DNA from: Actinomycetales bacterium
Lineage (GTDB): Bacteria > Actinomycetota > Actinomycetes > Actinomycetales > Dermatophilaceae
Reading direction: 5' to 3'
Length of the DNA stretch: 64,000 bases
Assembly (NCBI GenBank): GCA_016710385.1
Contig: JADJVX010000018.1
Span: 744,001 to 808,000, forward strand
Shown: positions 63,705 through 64,000 of the stretch, piece after piece
How the letters are laid out: every line of letters begins with the position of its first letter
How positions within the stretch are numbered: the first letter of the stretch is position 1
Position numbers and translations under genes: made by a program
Notes under the pieces: generated by a model
What the model was told of the DNA's origin: nothing
What the model saw: the letters and a program-made list of their open reading frames with translations, nothing else
Databases searched by the model: none

Positions 63705-64000
63705 TCAGGCCTTGGGGACCCGGATGATGAGCGCGTCACCCTGTCCGCCGCCACCGCACAATGCGGCTGCGCCGACGCCGCCACCGCGACGCTTGAGCTC
63801 GAGGGCCAGGTGCAGGACGATCCGGGCGCCGGACATGCCGACCGGGTGACCCATGGCGATCGCACCACCGTTGACGTTGACCTTGTCCGGGTCGACGCCC
63901 AGCTCCTTGGTGGAGGCCAGGCCCACGGCCGCAAAGGCCTCGTTGAGTTCGAGCAGGTCAAGGTCGGCAGGCGTGATGCCCTCCTTGGCGCAGGCCTTTC
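63705..64000 (-). CDS. acetyl-CoA acyltransferase (thiolase), C-terminal part, cut by window edge
   Basis: Only the last about 98 residues are inside the window. They contain LELNEAFAAVGLA (NEAF loop), NGGAIAMGHPVGMSGAR (His and glycine-rich thiolase signature) and ALCGGGGQGDALI with the C-terminal catalytic cysteine. This is a standard acetoacetyl-CoA/3-ketoacyl-CoA thiolase; biosynthetic or degradative use cannot be decided from the fragment. Confidence 0.9.
   Translation of the reverse strand, partial: KACAKEGITPADLDLLELNEAFAAVGLASTKELGVDPDKVNVNGGAIAMGHPVGMSGARIVLHLALELKRRGGGVGAAALCGGGGQGDALIIRVPKA

Overview
The window is about 64 kb of very GC-rich DNA with densely packed genes on both strands. 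Gene content points to an actinobacterium: the GlgE maltosyltransferase pathway, gatCAB, actinobacterial DUF222/HNH, DUF6318 and YbaB-EspC type proteins, and many start codons 6-7 bases after a TANNNT -10 box (leaderless transcripts). The mix of families suggests Micrococcales, perhaps Intrasporangiaceae or Dermacoccaceae; that placement is inference.

Layout. 0-7.9 kb: a GPH-type transporter coupled to a PLP decarboxylase-like enzyme, an ABC exporter pair, ilvD and a SixA-like phosphatase. 8-11.5 kb: a DUF222/HNH protein, a D-2-hydroxyacid dehydrogenase and a DUF937 protein. 11.5-15 kb: the gatCAB operon. 15.2-17.5 kb: a broken secretion-linked polymorphic toxin locus, with a YbaB-like pseudogene, an EspC-like protein, a truncated gene keeping an intact papain-like (Tox-PL) toxin domain, an overlapping putative immunity gene and two orphan small ORFs. 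17.5-24.5 kb: ligA, an L,D-transpeptidase, and a cysteine desulfurase-mnmA-methionine synthase-like operon. 24.6-29.5 kb: a HAD phosphatase, a GNAT acetyltransferase, etfBA, enoyl-CoA hydratase and a YbjN protein. 29.5-43.2 kb: glycogen/trehalose metabolism (glgX, glgE, treS, a maltokinase-glgB fusion, pgm), interrupted by a divergent sigma factor and a membrane-anchored Asp-box protein. 43.2-50.8 kb: an ABC-2 exporter followed by a two-component system, dCMP deaminase, a CtpE-like P-type ATPase and a YbbN-like protein. 50.8-56 kb: a membrane-anchored protein, an isobutyryl-CoA-mutase-type large subunit behind a large palindrome, MarR, a DUF6318 lipoprotein and a PKD protein interrupted by an amber codon. 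56-60.3 kb: an FtsX-type ABC exporter. 60.3-64 kb: a second glgX, meaB and the 3' end of a thiolase gene.

How genes fit together. TreS makes maltose from trehalose, maltokinase phosphorylates it, GlgE polymerises maltose-1-phosphate to linear glucan, GlgB branches it, GlgX debranches it and Pgm handles glucose phosphates; all are here. EtfAB, enoyl-CoA hydratase, the acyl-CoA mutase, its GTPase chaperone MeaB and the thiolase suggest fatty- or branched-acid degradation.

The strongest oddities are an octamer (GTATGCCG/CGGCATAC) present roughly 70-75 times on both strands and also between genes, the decayed toxin locus, a perfect 17+17 palindrome over the -35 region of the mutase promoter, the maltokinase-GlgB fusion, and two leaderless promoters packed into 33 bp between ybjN-like and glgX.
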